From Kingdonia uniflora (lineage: Eukaryota; Streptophyta; Magnoliopsida; Ranunculales; Circaeasteraceae): a stretch of DNA of 64,000 nucleotides. The translations under genes were made by a program, and so were the position numbers. The notes under the pieces are model-generated. The model was given only the letters and a program-made list of their open reading frames with translations. It did no database searches and had not been told where the DNA came from. Location of the stretch: the NCBI GenBank assembly GCA_014058105.1, contig JACGCM010001110.1, forward strand, positions 558,001 to 622,000, in the 5' to 3' direction. Below are positions 31,145-42,539 of the stretch, in pieces; the first letter of the stretch is position 1, and every line of letters starts with the position of its first letter.

Positions 31145-31678
31145 TCTGTAATCCTTAAATTCCTGTAGTCTCTCTTTTTCAAATCAGTCTGCCATTAGTT
31201 GAAGCAACCCTGAAGAATTATAATGTTGTAGCTGAGATTGTTATAGTAAATGTTATAGTTGAGCATTTATGGTTGAGATTAATGGTGGCAGATGTTAGGC
31301 ATAATGTTGTACTTGAGATTGTTAGAGTTATTGTTGTTGTAGTGCATTTATGGTTGAGATTAATCATGGCAGTTGGTAGTTGTGAATTATGGCTAATTTT
31401 GAGAACATGAATAAGCAATGAGATGGAGAAAAAGTAATGAAATAGCTAGCATAAGTACCAAAATAACTTTGAAGATGCAATAATAAAAACTGCTAAACAA
31501 TGAATACAAAGTAAAGTAATTCAAATTTTGGCATCCGGTCGTGTCTTGGTTCCGCAAGCTAGTTTGCAACTTTACTATCATTTTCATCTTTCAAGAAGTT
31601 AAACTCTATCTCTAAAATACAATGCAATAACAATCTTTTCTTCTTCATTTTTGATGAAGAGATCGATAGCATTTTATT

Positions 31679-31972
31679 TTAAAGTTCTTTACCGCGATTG
31701 ACTTCATCAACCATCACCTGGGTCTGAAGGTTGAGTAGTTCTTCCTCGAGAGAGGCATAACATTCTTCAAGCTGTCTCTCTTTTGCTGCAACTTTAACTT
31801 TCATTTCTTTATTTGCAGTTTAAATTACGTCTTTTAGAACTAGTAATTCCAGGAAATTTTTACATATCTCAATTTACGAGGACGTCCTTAGATTTTCTAC
31901 TCCGTCTCTTTCTAAACTTAGCAAGAAGTTGAAGGAATTCAATCTTCTATTTGGTCTCTCTTTAGTTCCCAT
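31679..31972 (-). pseudogene. Small coiled-coil ORF 2 in element X
   Basis: From ATG at 31972 the minus strand reads MGTKERPNRRLNSFNFLLSL and, after two stops, KVKVAAKERQLEECYASLEE, then ELLNLQTQVMVDEV before a terminal stop at 31679. One frame is kept throughout, so this is a recognisable short coiled-coil protein with two nonsense changes. Not assigned to a family. Confidence 0.4.
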
Positions 31973-32058
31973 ATCTGAAGTAGTTGCAAACACCTTCTAA
32001 ACAATTAACCAATTTGTGGGCAACATGTACTTCTCATTTGTCATTAAATATGTACTAA

Positions 32059-32061
32059 TTA

Positions 32062-32118
<57 letters not shown>
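32059..32118. repeat. (AT)n microsatellite
   Basis: An almost uninterrupted AT dinucleotide run of about 60 bp in the spacer between two coiled-coil frames. It can extrude as a cruciform; no other role is implied. Confidence 0.9.
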
Positions 32119-32120
<2 letters not shown>

Positions 32121-32501
32121 TTTTTCCATTGACATGTGTCATTGAAAGAGTGTTATTTGTCTATTAATATTTGACATTTATTGAAAGTAATCTTCCATTT
32201 CAAGAGTAACATATGTACTTACGGTATGTGAATTATGGGCAATCATTATTTCCCATTTGATGATATAAATTTATCATTTTAACATCAGCATTTGTCATTT
32301 TTTAATAAGTATTTGTCATTTTTATTTATTTAGAAGAGTCATTTATTATTTCATAATTTGTACTTTGATTTGCCGTTCTATTTTATTAGAATTCAACTCT
32401 GTGTAATTGTAATGATTGACAAACACATACGAGAGAAGTAAATTACATATTATAAAACTTAAAACTAAAAACTAAATACAAATTACTCATTAGATTACAT
32501 A

Positions 32502-32907
32502 TTAGAGACCCTCTTCACTTGAGGGTTCCTGAGCACGATCACGTTCCATGGCCATGATCTTTTGCTCGAGGCAGCTAATTTTACAGGCCGCCTCCTCCTG
32601 CCATTTTTTCTGCCCATCCCGCTCTATTGTCCGGGCAAACACCTGATCTTCCATATACCAAATTTTAAAATTACATGCGTTTTTTCTATTCTCTCACTTT
32701 CTCTAGTTCGTCTAGTAGTACTAATTTTTTCCTAAAATCTTCGTATTGCTCCTTCAGCAGTTGTGCCTTCTCCCCCGACACAATCATTCTCCATCATGTA
32801 AATTCTATTCAATTTGAAAAGACGTTCATCATTTCTTTCTTCATCAACCTATCAGCATTGGTGTTTGAAGAGACGCGGCTAAATTGAGTAGATTACGACA
32901 TCGCCAT
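32502..32907 (-). pseudogene. Small coiled-coil ORF 3 in element X
   Basis: From ATG at 32907 (MAMS, a stop, then STQFSRVSSNTNADRLMKKE) through LLKEQYEDFRKKLVLLDELE. After a frameshift it gives RDGQKKWQEEAACKISCLEQ, then KIMAMERDRAQEPSSEEGL and a stop at 32502. Charged helical, similar in style to the two frames to its left. Several stops lie in the first half. Confidence 0.4.
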
Positions 32908-33517
32908 TATCTTTTGTTTTCTTATGTGTTTGAATTTTTAAGGAATGTGGTTGTGATTGATTATGAATGGGACTCCAATCCAATGAACCTTAAATATATA
33001 GGTCTTTAGATTACCATTGGAAAGATACTTTAAATGGGCATCAGGAGGATATATTTAGTATTAATATATGGTATTAATTGTTCCCACCCCACGTTTTGTC
33101 CTTGTTTAGACATGCGTCATTTTGCATTCATTGATCATAGGGTTATGGCAGGGTTAGGGTTAGGGTGGGGGGTAGGGGATGGGGGTTAATAATGTTAATT
33201 TATCTCGTATCTTTCATGTTATTCAATAAAAAGTTACTCTATCGTCACGCAATAAGTACGTGGCATCTTGTCATTTGTTTAGGGTTGCTTGTATCAGTTT
33301 TAGATACCAGTGGAATCAATGTTGTTACATCAATCTCTTTTATTTAAATATTGATGTGTCACATCCTAATGATGCACCTTAAAAGAATCTGTCAGATTAA
33401 GATGTACTTTCATTATTTTAAAATTTTCATTTGCCATTGGTAATAATCAAATTTATCATTGTTGATATAATGCTTGAAGGTACTATCATTTCTCAATTTT
33501 CATTTTGTTTGAGAAAT

Positions 33518-33964
33518 ATGTCTGATGATTCAATCTTAGATGATGATAATTTGATTTAGGGTAAATTAGACAAAAATGGGAAGGTTATTTGTGGTAAGTT
33601 TTTTCGAATGCAAAAACAAGAATACGATGCCCGCATGGAACTACATAGGAAGAGACATCATGTCAATAAGCTTTTATGCTGGGCCAAGCTTATAAGATAT
33701 CAGATACGGTTGTACATCAAGTTTACTCCTAAGAGGATTGCCATTGAAATGCCCACAAGTACCTTAAATGAGTTAAACATTGCAATTGCAAGGCAAGAGA
33801 GGGAAAACACTAGGATGGAGTTCCGAGAAATTCAGGTGGAGGTAATGGCATACTATAAAGATAGTTGGTGGGATGGTGGTTTCGATGAGTATAACATTAA
33901 AAATCTTAATGTTATGTTGTCACCTGATGTAATGAGCGATGACGATGGATGCATTTTTGATTAA
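33518..33964 (+). pseudogene. Unrecognised 148-codon ORF with one stop
   Basis: From ATG at 33518: MSDDSILDDDNLI, then a single TAG (33557-33559), then GKLDKNGKVICGKFFRMQKQ and onward without interruption to a natural stop at 33964. The remainder from 33608 is fully open (118 codons). It has an acidic N-terminus, a basic helical middle (HRKRHHVNKLLCWAKLIRYQ) and an acidic C-terminus (SDDDGCIFD). One nonsense change in an otherwise clean frame is unusual in this decayed region. Function unknown. Confidence 0.45.
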
Positions 33965-34413
33965 AAAATTATGATATTTATTTGTCCTTTGTATCAGCCA
34001 TATAATCATTTGTATTGTCATTTTATGTTATTTGTTTTGCCATTACTGTCATTTCCGACCATTGGTTTTGTTTGTTTTTCATTTGTATTATCATTTCCTG
34101 TCATTGGTTTGCTTTGTTCTTCTCTGTCATATTGTCATTTTCTTTTGTCATTTCTTGAATTGTATAATATTCGTTGAGAAATTATTTGCTATTTAAATTA
34201 GATTTTGAACTTAACCTTCAATACTATCACTCATCATACAACACAAACAAAAGGAAAATCTTTAACACTTGCTTAGTACTTTTCAACGCTATCACTTATC
34301 ATTCATCACAATCAAATAGAAAACCTGTGGAAAATACAAACACATTTATGTTGGTATGGTGAATTTTTTGAAGTACGTTTCTCGTGTATTCCCCGTAACC
34401 ATAATCGTTAGTT

Positions 34414-34674
34414 TTGTCAATTCCCATAAAGGTGGATGGCTATGGCTTCTGGACATGGGTAGATGAGGTAAGAACGTATTATTGTGGTCTCACTTGTAGA
34501 GTTTCTAAACCACCCTGTAAGAGATTCTACTATTGTCCTAAAATTCATTGTGAGTTCCAAATGTGGTTTCTAAAAGTGACTACATCTCATGTTCATAGTG
34601 GGCCATCAAGAAATGCAGAACCCTCAACTTTCGAACAGGGAAGAGGCAAAGTAATGGTAAATTATCAAAAATGA
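34414..34674 (+). CDS. Short ORF with GRF-like zinc-binding motif
   Basis: 86 codons. The middle reads YYCGLTCRVSKPPCKRFYYC, then PKIHCEFQMWF. This resembles the GRF zinc finger pattern (C-x-CG, G-R-R-F-Y-x-C, C-x-F-F-x-W), with YYCG for the first Cys pair and KRFYYC for the GRF box. It is followed by a Ser/Thr/His-rich tail. GRF fingers bind nucleic acid. It is probably one exon or a fragment within element X; the start is uncertain. Confidence 0.4.
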   Translation: MSIPIKVDGYGFWTWVDEVRTYYCGLTCRVSKPPCKRFYYCPKIHCEFQMWFLKVTTSHVHSGPSRNAEPSTFEQGRGKVMVNYQK

Positions 34675-34974
34675 AACTTACACACAACTAAAAATGTTTG
34701 AGGTAATAACTGAGATGCTTCATGATTTCATAAGTTAGAAAAACTAGACATTAATAAAAACTGAAGTGTAAGTGGTATGTAATATGTGTTTTAGCTTGAA
34801 ACTAGATGTCTTAACAAATGACAATATTTTTCCTAACAAATGGCAATATCTGGTAACATCTAATGACAAATTAACAAAGTACAAATGATAATTTAGCCCA
34901 TACAAATACACTTGTTGAGAATAGAAAATATTGTTGAAAATTTATTTAACTTCTTAAAATATGGACAACCTTTC

Positions 34975-35105
34975 CTCGATTAGTTCTAACCTCTCCCCCA
35001 GAGCCTTAATAGCGCCAACAATGAGCTCAAACTTCCAAACAATGTTTGAAAAACCTAAAGCCATACTATCTCCATGGTCTTCTACAAGGATTAAAGATTA
35101 CTAAG
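34975..35105 (-). pseudogene. Minus-strand exon with helical segment, element X
   Basis: On the minus strand: VEDHGDSMALGFSNIVWKFE, then LIVGAIKALGERLELIEERL and a stop. It is clearly helical and repeats the start VEDH seen just upstream (about 35150), hinting at a small duplication. It probably belongs to the minus-strand gene whose other exons appear beyond 50290. Confidence 0.35.
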
Positions 35106-35822
35106 AAAATTAAATACCCTAGTTGAGAAGTCATTATCAGCATGGTCCTCTACTGGTAGGGTTTATACCTCCTGCTATGGTGGCTAGTTGTGATGATGAC
35201 GTAGCTGGTATCCAGGGTGTTATTGCCTTCCAGTGCACCTAGGAAAAGAAACAATCCATGAGATCCAATTTTTCTTCTGTGATAAGGACAGAATGTTGCA
35301 AACTCTTAATTATAGACAAATATACACGGGTCTCAAACAATTATATATGCTTAGCGTGTTCAAATTTGTGGTGTCAGCATGATACGACAGCTTGAAGAGA
35401 CAATATACAATACTTTTAAATTTTAGAGTGTCACACATACCATAAATCGACAATAAAGAATAAGGTACCGTATTGCCATATTGTGTCATTTTAAATGGCA
35501 AACTACATGACTAAAGAATATAGTGACAGACTCAACGCTATAAATAAAAGATTATCAACCACAAATGACGGATTCTTAGTTACAAATAATAACAATTATA
35601 GATATAAAGTACCAAAGGAATATAAAACTGTGATGCATGATAAAACTACTCGTTACAAAATGACAAAGAACAATGTACCAGTGATAGTGAGCCAAAAGTT
35701 ACATTCAGAACCAAATAATCCTATGTTCCATACTTACATTCTGAAAGATTAGCATTGTTGATCAGTCAAAACTATTATTAACTGTTAACCACTACAAGAT
35801 TACAAAAAAGATAAAGGATTCA
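35106..35822. other. Element X non-coding sequence
   Basis: AT-rich. It contains ACAAATGA-oriented words (for example accacaaatgacgg near 35560), the opposite orientation to those left of 34200. The 85-codon frame at 35495-35752 is Lys/Asn/Tyr-rich and not credible as a gene. Confidence 0.4.
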
Positions 35823-36209
35823 CACTACACCAATTTAATGAATTTACCAGAGTCTATGCCTGTGGTAATCAACAAATTACAATAAATATAATCCGCAGTC
35901 GAGGTCCGTAGTAAAATGGGCGTGACATTATGTTCCACTGACCTTAACCATGGAAATTTTATCGTGTTGTCATAAAATTATGCCATGGTTTTTTTATTGT
36001 TATTATAGATTAAGTCTGCGGTAATTATGTTTTTTATTGGAAAAAAGCCCTCCTTTATTATGGTAAATCTAAACATTCAAAGCCTGAAAGAACTCCAACA
36101 TTATACTTAATGAACCTTAATTTTCATATAAAGATAATATTCGCTACATAAACAAAAGGCGGTCCATAAAAACTTCTTTTATTCATGAATAAACCATAAA
36201 ACAACCTCT

Positions 36210-36431
36210 TTGGTGTTGGGCTAGTAATTTGGGACCACCTCTTAGAGAGAGTAGAGAGATAGGTCACGAGTTCAAAACCTAATACTGGGGGGTCATCTGC
36301 CAAGATTTATCTTGACTTAAAATGGAGCGTGTGGCTTGTAGAGGTACCATGGCGAACCCTAGGAGACTAGTTAGGAGAATAGTGAAAAATGATGAACCCG
36401 ACGATCTTTCGGATTCCAAAAAAAAAAAAAA
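36210..36431 (+). mobile_element. Probable tRNA-derived SINE inside the CACTA
   Basis: A box A-like tagtaatttggg (36222-36233) is followed by a box B-like gagttcaaaacc (36268-36279), one CpG-type change from GTTCGANNCC. The body ends in 14 A residues (36418-36431) preceded by gatctttcggattcc. The structure fits a plant SINE of about 220 bp. Flanking target duplications are not clear. Confidence 0.45.
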
Positions 36432-38850
36432 CCATCGAAGTACAAGTATTCCTTGTGAAATTTGGAAAAGAAACTAAGAATCAAAAAAAGGAAAAAGAGA
36501 AGGACAATGACTTGAAAGTAAAAGGTTGTCGGAGATCATGCTATAATAAGATTAAACATATTTCTTAACCCAAGGATAGTGCCTGCAAAAAGAGTAATAT
36601 AGAAAATCAACTATATAGCTTAAGCCCTTTAAAACCTTAGTGTGTTTCTTATAATATGACAAAAAATATCTTAATTTATTTTATAGTGTGGATGGACAAT
36701 CACCTAATTAGATGCAACATGACATGATAACGGTGTCGCATTATTGCTTTTGCCCATAACTAGTTACTTTGGGAAGCTATGATAATAGAAAGAGTAATTA
36801 AACAAAAATTAATTTCCCTATTCATTAAAGTTACGCATTACTGAAGTTAATTGAGCTAAATTACCACCAGCTACCAATCATAAGCAAAATGGCAAAAGTC
36901 AGAAAATGTATAAGAGTTTTCAAGAGTTTAGAAGGATAATCATCGAGTAAGATCATCAACAAAAGTCCCACTGCGGCAATGGATCGGAGAATTTATTTTG
37001 TAGACTAAGGCGACATTAATGCTTGGAGTCCGGACTCATCATGATTGCAGCTTAGCTGTAACCTACAAATGGAAAATAGAACCATATTATATTCACAAAT
37101 CCATCACATTATCAACTTAAGAATAACACAAATAGTAAATAATATATGTATATCAACACATTTTGGCATTTAAAGCCATTAAAATAAAGCACAAAAAAGG
37201 CAACAGGTGTGACTGTACTATCTTTGGTGATTTTCATACTCATTCACGATTCTACCCAGCCATTATAATACATAAAACTTCCATTTGGCCTTGCACCAAT
37301 ATACTAATTGAGCTAGAAAGCTCTGCCAAAACCTAAACTAAAGTCCAATAATCTTCCAGAAGACTTTGTTGAGTTGGAACTAGGCATGACAACTTGTACT
37401 ACTGTTCAGTTACATGATATTATTATGGGAGGAGAATTGTAGTGAGAAATGTTTAACACACCCAATATGCAAGGTTGGCTTGCAGCCCATTCCATTAGAC
37501 TGATCCAAATGTATGTTTAAAGCTAGAGCACTTGCTTCCGAAAAAGCTTTTATAAGTTACAATGAACTCAGTTCTTCTGTGTCCAACTGAAATATTACAT
37601 AACTAAAGCCGATCAACATTATGACACAAACCCATCAAATAACACATAATTTTTGAATATTGGTACTCTAAACAACTAGAACCTTGGTCTTGAGCTGCTT
37701 GCTAAAGTCTCCAAGATGACTATCTTGCAGCATTAAACATAGGAATAAAAATCTCACATGTAACACATCTTATAACTGAGTTGGTTCTTTTTACTTGCAC
37801 ATCTCCTCATGAGCTAGTCCTTTTGGTGGTAGAGAAATGTAAAGTTCCAAATAGCTAGAGTTGACTATGATTTTATTATTTTAGTACTATTTTTGCATTT
37901 GATTTTTAATTCAGATATATTAGAGCAAAACCATTTAGGTTACAAGAATTCCTATGTACCTTGTCCACTAAGTTGTCCAAGATCTTCTCCAATCATCATG
38001 TTCATTCAAACTCCTTAAGCCTTTTTTAGGGACCTACGCTTACACGACACCATAAATAATAAGATGTCAGCATTGCACCAAAAAATATGACAGTAATAAT
38101 AAGAATGTCCTACAAACTCCAAATAATAAGATGTGAAACCTACTTTCAACTGCAATTATCAAATACTTTAAGATGCCATAGAAAAGTGATATAGTAGCAA
38201 GAAAGTGTGAGGAAAAACCATATAATTCGAAATGAGCTCATTTAGAGAGTGGGCCAGGATAAGATGATATCATTGGATTTATGTTTAGGGCTATAACAGG
38301 AGAAGAGTACATTGAACGATCATATCTAGATTAGCATAAATATAGAATCATTAAAGACCTAACTTTCACTTTGAGGGATATCTCATATTTGTTCCCTTTA
38401 GTATTTTCTATGAAATATGACGTCTATACTAACATATATATACTAACATTGTACTTGATAAGGTAACTACTGGCCAACGATAAGGTAACTACAGGCCAAC
38501 ATCTATATACCTACATATCAACATGTGATGCCCTTTATACTAACATATATATCAAATTATTCTTGCAAAATAGCAGTTTATGAAAGTGCACAAAATAATT
38601 GATAACGAATTAGAAATTCGGTAAATGAAAACATGGAATTAGAGAGATGAAATATTTGACTCATAATCACAGACATACAAGAACTAAGAATCCTTCTTTT
38701 ATGGCTTTCTTCTAAAAATCTGTTAGGAACAAAGTTAGGGAAAATCTATAGAGAGAGAATTAAGGCAAATGGAGAGAAATATACCATTGGGGAAAATGGA
38801 GATCTGAGAATAGTGAATCAGCAACTTGCTGACAAACTTAAATAGATTGA
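36432..38850. other. CACTA interior without genes
   Basis: About 2.4 kb with no usable open frame, RNA gene or domain. Near 38455-38505 a short duplication (gataaggtaactac, then ggccaac, twice) is visible. Confidence 0.5.
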
Positions 38851-39192
38851 GAAGCTCATATCGATTGAGAAACCCTAATCAATTGATAAACCCATCGCCT
38901 TGAGAACCTTAAACCCAAATCGATTGAAAAAAATGGCAAATCGATTGAAGGAAAATCGACAGGGAAAGAATCTATCTGATAGGGAAAATCGATCGGAGTA
39001 CTTGTCGCCCCCACCCTTTGCAACTCCAACAAACTAAAGACTATAAAACCAAGGAAAAGAGGAAATAGAATATTATCACGTACAATATATCTATTTGCCA
39101 CAGTAAACATCTATGATAAAGTTACCATAGATAATGCTTTCGGAAAATAGAAAATCAGACTATAACAAATTTATGATTTTGGTGTAGTGTCA

Positions 39193-39279
39193 TTAATGAT
39201 AGCTACACATCGGCGGCATCCAGCATATCGGCCTCCTCCAAGAGTCCAAGCTTCATAAAGTCATTAGCGATGGTATGAC
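39193..39279 (-). pseudogene. Element X scrap between the CACTA and E1
   Basis: About 90 bp, more GC-rich than its surroundings. The minus strand reads HTIANDFMKLGLLEEADMLD, then AADV and a stop, which looks like coding sequence. It is isolated by the CACTA on the left and the E1 LTR on the right, and is probably part of the minus-strand gene of X. Confidence 0.3.
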
Positions 39280-40008
39280 TGTAGTAGCCTACTCGCAACC
39301 TTCCAAGACTAATCAAATACTAGAAAGGAAGGCTACATCGAAGCCTACCAGAGACTCGAAGCCCAAGGAACCAATAAAACGGACAAAGGCATATGATCTA
39401 CCCGAAGCCCTCCAAGACTAACCGAACACTCAAAGGCCACATCGAAGCTTACCGCAATAGTCGGAGTCGAGGACAGTCGGTTAGCATATAGCCTAGCTCA
39501 AACTTTAAAAGGACTTCAACCATATTAGTGTTTGGTCAAAGGTAGATAGACCTGACAGCCAGCTCACCAGATAATACAGTGAAATAAGCTACCAGGCCAC
39601 TACAATTTCAAAACTGACCCCACGTACAGGACAGGTGCCCTAGAAGGGTATACATGTAATATAACCTCGCATGGTGACTCATCATTTCCTATCTCCTATA
39701 AATATGAGAGGAGATACATTATGAAGGGGGTTAGAAAACCTCAGCCCAAACCTCCCCTAAGATCCACAACCTTCGAGTACCTTCAAGTTCTATTTGATTC
39801 GAATTATAACCTCGTCCATATATGTATTATCTCATTCAAATCCTCACTAGAGGGCATGGAGAATACCTATTCATGAACTCCACGCAAGTATGTTAGCACA
39901 GTACTCTCCTATTTCTATCTTATATATTTGTTAAATCCTCTAGTCAAATCTAAACCCCCACGGTGTAAGAGTACTGTAAACTCCCCTCTACAAGATCACC
40001 CCCCTATA
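39280..40008 (+). repeat. E1 5' LTR
   Basis: Begins TGTAGTAGCCTACTCGCAAC and ends CCCCCCTATA (the family usually ends CTACA). Internal landmarks shared with E2 and the solo LTR include cctataaatatgagagg (TATA, near 39692) and actccacgcaagtatgtt. 729 bp. Confidence 0.85.
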
Positions 40009-40010
40009 TT

Positions 40011-40020
40011 TGGCGCCGTT
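40011..40020 (+). other. E1 primer binding site
   Basis: TGGCGCCGTT directly follows the LTR (after TT), the standard primer-site start in Tat/Athila-type gypsy elements. Confidence 0.8.
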
Positions 40021-40075
40021 TGTGCTATACTCACCACCTTCAATCCCTTTTTCTTTCACCCTCTAGCCATATCCA

Positions 40076-41281
40076 ATGGCCCCCACTCTTCGCTCCACCT
40101 CCGCCATTGTCAGCACCTCCGCCGACGACATCACCGCCAATAAGCCCTCACCAGCCAATAATTCGCTCAGATAGAAGAGCGCCACACTAATCAACATTGC
40201 CTCGAGTGCGATAATCGTCGTCAGGAGCTCCAAGTTGAATGGAACGCCATTTATAAAAAAATGATCGACAACACCGAGCCCTCGATGAGCTGTGCCACAC
40301 AGTTTACGAACTTTAGCAAGTACAAACCTAGGACGCCCCTATGCATTCTTGGGTGCTGGTCTCCTTGTGTATCTCCACCCGCGCATGCCTCGAGCCCCAA
40401 CCCCAGGCCGAAGTGCCTCCAGTCCATTTTGGCGTCGAAGGTACTCCCACTACTGTGCCTGTAGGTTTGATACATCTCGACGTCCCCATTACCAATGATC
40501 GTCTGATTCCACCCTTTGAACCTCCCAACATCCAACAAGGCACTCTGCCCGAGAACGCCTTGGAGAACACAGTGTTAAGCATACCCCTAACCCGCGGCCC
40601 TACCACCCACGACCTCAGCGTTCTCCCCCTCGACCAGCCTGCCTCACCCAGCAAGAGCCCAGCCATAAAATCCATGCTGCCATTTGCATCAGCGCAAGCC
40701 CTACTTCAAACTCTTGGAGTCAACTTAATAACCCAATCTGCCCAAAGCTCCCCACTATCGAGGTGCCTCCGAACTTCCATACCCCTAAAATCCTTAAATA
40801 CTGTAACACCAATCCACAATCCTACGTCCTTGAGTTCCAGAATGCTTTAATCCTGCACTCCACAGCCGATCACATCTTGTGTCACATGTTTCCTATCAGT
40901 CTCATCGACAGCTCCCTCAAGTAGTACCACAACCACCCTAATGGGTCCATTCGAAGTTTCAAATAGTTATCAAATTTATTTATCTCTTATTTTGCCTTCA
41001 ACAAAGATCGTGAAGTCCGAGTAGATGCCATTTTCAACTTTTGAAAAATACCCATAGAAATTCTCGAGAACTTCACCAAGTGTTTCCTCAATGAATTGTA
41101 CAAAGTCGAGAACCTTGATTGCGCGAACGCCGTCTTAGCCTACTCAAATACCCTACCCGACCATAGCCGCGTTAAAGAGTATATCGTCCTCCACAATCCC
41201 CAAACCCTCCAAGAGATGCTATCCAAAGTCAATGGATACAACGACCTCGAACGTCTTCGCGAAACTAATCGCCAAAGATAA
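40076..41281 (+). pseudogene. E1 gag
   Basis: The start MAPTLRSTS is shared with E2 (MAPTLCSTS), which supports the ATG at 40076. A frameshift puts 40341-40850 in another frame. The gag core then reads YVLEFQNALILHSTADHILC, HNHPNGSIRSFK, and FAFNKDREVRVDAIFNF. It ends with ELYKVENLDCANAVLAYSNT, then LSKVNGYNDLERLRETNR before TAA. Internal stops replace Trp and others. Minus-strand frames overlapping 40251-40675 are shadows. Confidence 0.8.
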
Positions 41282-41325
41282 GCCTCACCACTAACCACAA
41301 CATACCTCAGCAACTAACCACACCT

Positions 41326-41690
41326 ATGGTTGCTCCCATTTCTAGCAAGATCGACAACCGTAAACGGCCCCACTTCGACGCTCAATCCTTCGATCCTCGC
41401 AAAAAGTGCCCCTTGTTAATTCTACCAAAACTTACCACTCCCATCAGTACCCTCCTCACACTCATCCAGGCCAGGCCTATTTGGCAGATTCCCTTCCTCA
41501 TTGAAGTTAGAAAGGACGATCCCTACTGCCAGAACCACAAATGCAACTATCATCCCACCAACAAGTATTATACATTACAACATTCACTTAAGATGATCCT
41601 CAAAGCTGGCCGCTTGCACCAGTATGTTGTCGACCTTCCAGGCTAACTCGATGGGTTGCATCTCAAGCCCCAGCCAGCCCCGAACATCTT
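41326..41690 (+). pseudogene. E1 gag C-terminal region with knuckle trace
   Basis: Reads RPIWQIPFLIEVRKDDPYCQ, then NHKCNYHPTNKYYTLQHSLK and AGRLHQYV. It aligns with E2 55080-55260 and with the Tat gag segment Y-C-x-x-H...H-T...C...L...I..G.L..FV; the final Cys is lost. It probably contributed to nucleic-acid binding. Confidence 0.65.
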
Positions 41691-41869
41691 CTAAGCCTGC
41701 ATGACTGAAGTTAACAACATTGATAGGTTTTACACCCAAAGCAAACAGAAGCGGGTTCAAGAGTATTATAAACTTACATACCAGCATAAACTTCCAGTCC
41801 TCCCACCCGAATCAAGCCATCACCCTCGACCCGAAGGTATATCCTTTATAGACTGTGCCATCTCCCACA

Positions 41870-42200
41870 CTCGTTTCCCACATTCCGACCCTTTAGTTAT
41901 CATGATTAAAGTCAAGCAACTCGTTCTCTACATGATGCTTGTCGATGCTGGCAGTGTAGCCGATGTGCTTTTCCTTTAGACTATTCGAGCTATGCAAAAG
42001 ATCGATCTAATCATACCCACAAACATTGAACTGAAAGGCTTCAACGACTTAACCGAGGTTGTCGTTGGCTGACTTAGCCTTCCTGTCACCACTGGCCCTA
42101 TAACCCTTTAAACCAACTTCCTTGTCATTGATAAGAAGTCTGAATACCTCAGCATTTTGGGCTGCGATTAGCTTCATGCTATGAAGCCCATACCATTGAC
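41870..42200 (+). pseudogene. E1 aspartic protease
   Basis: Reads HSDPLVIMIKVKQLVLYMML, then VDAGSVADVLF. The active site is D-A-G (41944-41952) where E2 has D-T-G, an inactivating change. ELKGFNDLTEVVVG, then FLVIDKKSEYLSILGCD (the ILG box), follow. It has several in-frame stops. Confidence 0.75.
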
Positions 42201-42539
42201 CTACCACCAAATATAACATTTTACTACCCCATGTGATACATGGGACATGAAAGGCTCATATAGATTAGCTCGATCCTGCGAGCATCCCAAAATCGACCTT
42301 ACCTAGAAACTGGTAAAGCCATAACAATCACTACACCTCTCCTTCCCTAACCCATCAACCCTATCCACCGACACTCCAACCATCGAACCCACGACATACA
42401 TAGAACTCGACGGCCCTGATTAAGGCACATTTATTGGCAGTTTCTTAGCTGCCGACAAAAATCTCGAACTTACAAATTTCTGTTGATCTAGCAAAGATGT
42501 CTTCGCCTGGACATTTTACAAAATGCTCGGGGTCGACCC

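Larger units (their letters stand above)
35823..39189. mobile_element. Non-coding CACTA (En/Spm-type) transposon
   Basis: The left end CACTACACCAATTTAATGAA and the right end (reverse complement) CACTACACCAAAATCATAAA carry the diagnostic CACTA terminus. Both are flanked by the 3-bp duplication TCA (35820-35822 and 39190-39192). Subterminal text on both sides contains variants of tatggtaa, gtggtaat and gccatggt. No transposase was found over 3.37 kb, so it would need a partner element. Inner sequence is AT-rich with a probable SINE (36210-36431) and a tract of aaatcgattga-like repeats near 38860-38990. Confidence 0.85.

Noticed and set aside
33151..33168. TTAGGG repeats (gggttagggttaggg)
   Set aside because: Only about three units in G-rich context; too short to call interstitial telomere sequence.
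38856..39110. 84-codon minus-strand frame at the right end of the CACTA
   Set aside because: Overlaps the subterminal repeats; composition is set by aaatcgattga-like repeats and no domain is present.
40251..40675. Minus-strand open frames over E1 gag
   Set aside because: Shadows of the GC-rich gag frame; gag on the plus strand is supported by E2 homology.
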